DNA from: Bacteroidales bacterium UBA3724
GTDB taxonomy: Bacteria; Bacteroidota; Bacteroidia; Bacteroidales; P3
NCBI GenBank assembly: GCA_002371315.1
Contig: DFHL01000013.1
Span: forward strand, 13,855-77,854
Length of the DNA stretch: 64,000 nucleotides
Direction of reading: 5' to 3'
In this document: positions 61,079 to 64,000 of the stretch, one piece after another
Layout: the number at the start of each line of letters is the position of its first letter
Numbering within the stretch: the first letter of the stretch is position 1
Translations under genes and position numbers: made by a program
Notes under the pieces: generated by a model
What the model was told of the DNA's origin: nothing
The model's database searches: none
Seen by the model: only the letters and a program-made list of their open reading frames with translations

Positions 61079-61092
61079 AACCCTCATCAGCA

Positions 61093-62805
61093 ATGAACAA
61101 CCTGCACCTTCGGCTGGCCTTTACACTGATGCTGCTCAGCATCCTGACTGCGGCACCCGCAGTGGCCGACACCATACCCGTGCAGGCTGTGCAGACGGCT
61201 CCACGCACCGTAAATGTCAGTTGGACAGACGGCTACGGCACCGTGACCGTCAGCCGGCTCTATCCCGACCAAGACCAGCCGTCCCTGATTGCCACCACGC
61301 CGCTCACATCCACCGTCGACCGGCAGCATAGGGCCGTCTGCGACGATACGGTGCGCTACGTCGTCACCAACGGCGTCGACAGCGGCTTCGCCGCCGTGCT
61401 CGTAACCGACAATGAGCCCACGGCCCCGCCGGAATGGGGCGTCGTCACGATGGACCACACCACCGGGCAGATCGTCCTGCACTGGGACCCCAGCCCTGAC
61501 ACCGACATTATGGGCTACCTCGTCTTCGAGGGCACTCCGCATCTCGTCATCGACACCCTCTTCGGGCGCCTCAACACCACCTACGCCTTTCCGCCCGAGG
61601 AAGAAACCTACGTCCACCAGTTCTGCATCTGCGCTTTCGACTCGTGCCGCAAGGCCTCGCCGCTGACCACCCTGTGCAACAACATCGTCGTCATCACCGA
61701 AAACGAGCCCTGCAGCAACACCTACCAGGCCACCTGGAACAGCTATTTCAATATGCCCTCCGGCGTCGGAAGCTACGAATTGTGGGTAAGCCAGAACGAG
61801 GCTCCCTTCAGGCGCGAGGCCATTGTGCTGCCCGACGACGAAACCTCGGCAACGTTCACCGTCGGCGAAGGCTGCTCGCTGTTGCGGCTCTATGTCAAGA
61901 CGGTCTCGGCCGACGGCGCCAGCACGGCCCTGTCCAACCTGCTTGAAATAGACATCGCCTCGGCCCTTCTGCCCGAAAAGGTCTACCTGCGAAGCGTCAC
62001 GGTCGGCGAGGCGCAGCAAACCGTGACCCTCACTGCCGAAACCGATGCCGGATGGCAGGACGCCGACTACAGCATCTATCGAAGCACCGGCGGCTCCACG
62101 CCGCAGGTCGTCGGGCACTGCAGGCCGTCGCCGACGGGCCAAATCGAATGGCACGACTCTTCGGCCAGGCCCGACGAGGCCATCTACACCTACTGCGTCG
62201 GCGTCAGCGACCGCTGCGGTCGCAACGAGAAGCGCAGCCAGAAGGGCAGCACCATCCTGCCCACGCTCGAAACCAATGGCGGCCAGACTTCCCTCGCCTG
62301 GAACCCCTACGAGGGATGGGACGGCACTACGTCCTATAAAGTCTATATCGCTGGTCCTCAGGGTGCTCCTTGGAACTTCATAGGCTCCACCACGGCAACT
62401 TCACTTGCCGATGTGCAGGGCGACATCGAGGGGCTGCGCCGCTACAAAGTCGTCGCCTGCGAAGGCTCCGATTCGCGCTATGCCCTCGACGACACCGCCC
62501 AAAGCGCCGTCATCGCCTACAGGCCGCGCAGCGAAATCTGGATGCCCAACGCCTTCACGCCGCTCGAAAACAGCAACAACAGCGTCGCCCCGCAGGCGTC
62601 GTACATCAGCCCCGACGGCTACTCCTTCACCGTCTACAACCGCGACGGGCTGCTGGTTTTCAGCAGCAGCACCCCCGGCGAGGCCTGGGACGGGCATCGC
62701 AACGGAACCCTTCTTCCGATGGGCGCCTACACCTGCATCATCACCTACCGCCAGAACGACGGCAGCCGTCAGCAGATGAAAGGCACAATAATGTTGATAC
62801 ACTGA
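61093..62805 (+). CDS. T9SS type B exported protein with FnIII-like repeats
   Basis: Starting at ATG 61093, the 570-residue protein has a signal peptide (LRLAFTLMLLSILTAAPAVA). Several fibronectin-III-like repeats follow (VSWTDGYGTVTVSRLY, LHWDPSPDTDIMGYLVF, YQATWNSYF). The C-terminus is IWMPNAFTPLENSNN...YNRDGLLVFSSS...WDGHRNGTLLPMGAYTCIITY, the gliding-motility-type (type B) sorting domain. It would be exported and anchored or released by T9SS. Longer frames upstream overlap the ABC gene and are rejected. Confidence 0.9.
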   Translation: MNNLHLRLAFTLMLLSILTAAPAVADTIPVQAVQTAPRTVNVSWTDGYGTVTVSRLYPDQDQPSLIATTPLTSTVDRQHRAVCDDTVRYVVTNGVDSGFAAVLVTDNEPTAPPEWGVVTMDHTTGQIVLHWDPSPDTDIMGYLVFEGTPHLVIDTLFGRLNTTYAFPPEEETYVHQFCICAFDSCRKASPLTTLCNNIVVITENEPCSNTYQATWNSYFNMPSGVGSYELWVSQNEAPFRREAIVLPDDETSATFTVGEGCSLLRLYVKTVSADGASTALSNLLEIDIASALLPEKVYLRSVTVGEAQQTVTLTAETDAGWQDADYSIYRSTGGSTPQVVGHCRPSPTGQIEWHDSSARPDEAIYTYCVGVSDRCGRNEKRSQKGSTILPTLETNGGQTSLAWNPYEGWDGTTSYKVYIAGPQGAPWNFIGSTTATSLADVQGDIEGLRRYKVVACEGSDSRYALDDTAQSAVIAYRPRSEIWMPNAFTPLENSNNSVAPQASYISPDGYSFTVYNRDGLLVFSSSTPGEAWDGHRNGTLLPMGAYTCIITYRQNDGSRQQMKGTIMLIH

Positions 62806-62859
62806 TATATATAAATCATACTATACTGTTTCTTAATCCTTTTCAGCCGCAAACCACCG

Positions 62860-63645
62860 ATGAAAACAGCCATCCACACAAAAAACGACACCCCCGAACT
62901 TGCCGAAGGCCGCCAGGCCCTCGAAGCGGCTCTGCACAGCCGTGGCATTGAGATAGTTGACCACTGGAACGACGACGCGCCGGTCGACATCGTCATCTCC
63001 ATCGGCGGCGACGGCACCCTGCTCAGCGCCGTGCACCGCATCGGCTCCTCGGGCATCCCTGTTGTGGGTATCAACTTCGGCCACCTGGGCTTCCTCACCA
63101 CGGCTGGCCGCGACGACATAGAGCTGCTGGCCGACAGCCTGTTGCAGCGCCGCTACTCCATCGAAAAGCGCGCCCTGCTGCAGGTGCAGACCCCCGACGC
63201 CACGCTCTACGCCCTCAACGAGGTGTACCTGCACCGCGGCGAACTGGCGCCGCTGCTGCACACGCAGGTGCAGGTCGACGACTTCAACGTGGCCACCTAC
63301 GCCGCCGACGGTCTCATCGTGGCCACGCCCACTGGCTCGACGGCCTACTCGCTCTCCTGCGGCGGCCCCATCCTGGCTCCCGGCTCGCGCAGCCTCGTCA
63401 TCACGCCCATAGCGGCCCACACGCTGACGCTGCGGCCGCTGGTCGTTTCTGACAGTTCGACCATTCGCCTGAGCCACAACGACGACCGTATGGTGTGCAC
63501 CCTCGGCGCCGACTCGTACGTCACCACCCTCAGCGGCCGCTGGTCGGTCGAAATCAGTCGGGCCGACTATCAGATAAGCCTGGTTCGCCTTGAAAGCCAG
63601 AACTTCTACACTGCCATCCGCAACAAGCTGATGTGGGGAAGGTAA
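62860..63645 (+). CDS. nadK: NAD kinase
   Basis: The 261-residue enzyme phosphorylates NAD to NADP. ISIGGDGTLLSAVHR is the GGDG motif. GINFGHLGFLTTAG, LNEVYLHRG and TPTGSTAYSLSCGGP give the second conserved block. It is somewhat short at the C-terminus but complete. Its last 92 bp overlap, on the other strand, the tail of the DUF6266 frame. Confidence 0.95.
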   Translation: MKTAIHTKNDTPELAEGRQALEAALHSRGIEIVDHWNDDAPVDIVISIGGDGTLLSAVHRIGSSGIPVVGINFGHLGFLTTAGRDDIELLADSLLQRRYSIEKRALLQVQTPDATLYALNEVYLHRGELAPLLHTQVQVDDFNVATYAADGLIVATPTGSTAYSLSCGGPILAPGSRSLVITPIAAHTLTLRPLVVSDSSTIRLSHNDDRMVCTLGADSYVTTLSGRWSVEISRADYQISLVRLESQNFYTAIRNKLMWGR

Positions 63646-64000
63646 ACTCCTCGCCTGCAGCTTGATATGCCGTAGCCTTGCCTGCAAGATCTGTCGCAAC
63701 TGGCTCGTTATTTTGCGGGTCAGATGCCTGTGTATCAGCCTCTTCGCTGCCCAATATGCCGCCGCCAAGGTATTGGCTCTGCGAGGCACGGCCCTTGCCG
63801 TCGACGACGAAGCCCCACAGGTGTACCTCACGGCCGACCCAGTAGGGGTTGAGGCTCATTGTCAGTCGGTTGCTGCGACGGTAGACCGGAGCGGAGATGT
63901 CGAAATCGCCCAACTCGGGGCAGTAGGCAACGAGGTAGACCAAGTCCTCCCATTTCACGGCGCGATGCAGCGGATTCTTCTCGAAATCAACGCTCAGCGT
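63554..64000 (-). CDS. DUF6266-like protein, N-terminus cut by window edge, unusual tail
   Basis: The visible 148 residues open TLSVDFEKNPLHRAVKWEDL and continue LVAYCPELGDFDISAPVYRRSNRLTMSLNP and VGREVHLWGFVVDGKGRASQSQYLG, which reads as the C-terminal half of DUF6266, a small Bacteroidota family of unknown role. After GGGILG the last 55-60 residues look unlike a folded domain, and the final 30 are antisense to nadK. The gene may have lost its original stop. The start lies beyond 64000. Confidence 0.7.
   Translation of the reverse strand, partial: TLSVDFEKNPLHRAVKWEDLVYLVAYCPELGDFDISAPVYRRSNRLTMSLNPYWVGREVHLWGFVVDGKGRASQSQYLGGGILGSEEADTQASDPQNNEPVATDLAGKATAYQAAGEEFTFPTSACCGWQCRSSGFQGEPGLSDSRPD

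Overview
The window reads as chromosomal DNA of a member of the order Bacteroidales (phylum Bacteroidota). The grounds are: sigma-ABfr type promoters (TTTG, 19-21 bp, TAnnTTTG) in front of many genes, with almost no Shine-Dalgarno sites; lipoproteins with short MKK signal peptides; type IX secretion (T9SS) sorting domains; families largely confined to the phylum (DUF4290, DUF4175, DUF6266, OMP_b-brl TonB-plug receptors); and serine palmitoyltransferase-like enzymes. No rRNA, transposase, prophage or CRISPR array was seen. Most of it is housekeeping DNA, but several intergenic regions are unusual.

Layout. 0-10 kb, mostly minus strand: a HdrC-like ferredoxin (cut by the window edge) and a VOC protein, a lipoprotein, then lptF/G, rseP, dxr, an M23-peptidase N-terminal fragment and ppiD, followed by cdd. 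10-17 kb: dusB (+), then a minus-strand run whose first three genes (serine-palmitoyltransferase-like acyltransferase, threonine-synthase-like cysteate synthase, short-chain reductase) together look like a sulfonolipid (capnine) pathway. 17-22 kb: an ATPase plus YhcG-type nuclease pair inserted in front of smpB, with a duplicated smpB start, then lysC and a Cas4-like nuclease. 22-34 kb: aroB, an ECF sigma operon with a TonB-plug receptor, a U32 protein, cutC, a transglutaminase lipoprotein and glmS. 34-43 kb: two tRNA-Lys genes, a small acidic protein, a WbqC protein, mnmG, ybeY, an RsbW-like kinase and a DUF4175 giant. 43-46.7 kb: a reductase, a Cys-motif protein, two small lipoproteins behind a long structured leader, and a decayed T9SS protein. 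46.7-51.5 kb, all minus: serine palmitoyltransferase with its GNAT partner, then deoC, a LutB-like protein and rpiB. 52.5-63.6 kb, all plus: nadA, prolyl-tRNA deacylase, rluA, DUF4290, murA, a CpsB phosphatase, purB, an ABC exporter, a T9SS type B protein and nadK. A DUF6266 gene is cut by the right edge.

The most interesting signals are not genes. (1) Five copies of a dispersed intergenic element built on an 11-bp (one helical turn) TTTGG repeat lie at 2.6, 17.0, 34.8, 43.1 and 51.8 kb. (2) The gap at 51.6-52.55 kb has clustered TGTTGATAA boxes, an A/T-rich tract and fully divergent gene orientation, and three parS-type palindromes lie within 16 kb of it (36.3, 38.3 and 54.1 kb), so it is a strong candidate for the chromosome origin. 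(3) A 22-bp-phased operator-like array covers the promoter of the ATPase gene. (4) A roughly 180-nt multi-stem leader RNA candidate precedes two small lipoprotein genes. All enzyme names rest on reading motifs and family resemblance; no database search was run.
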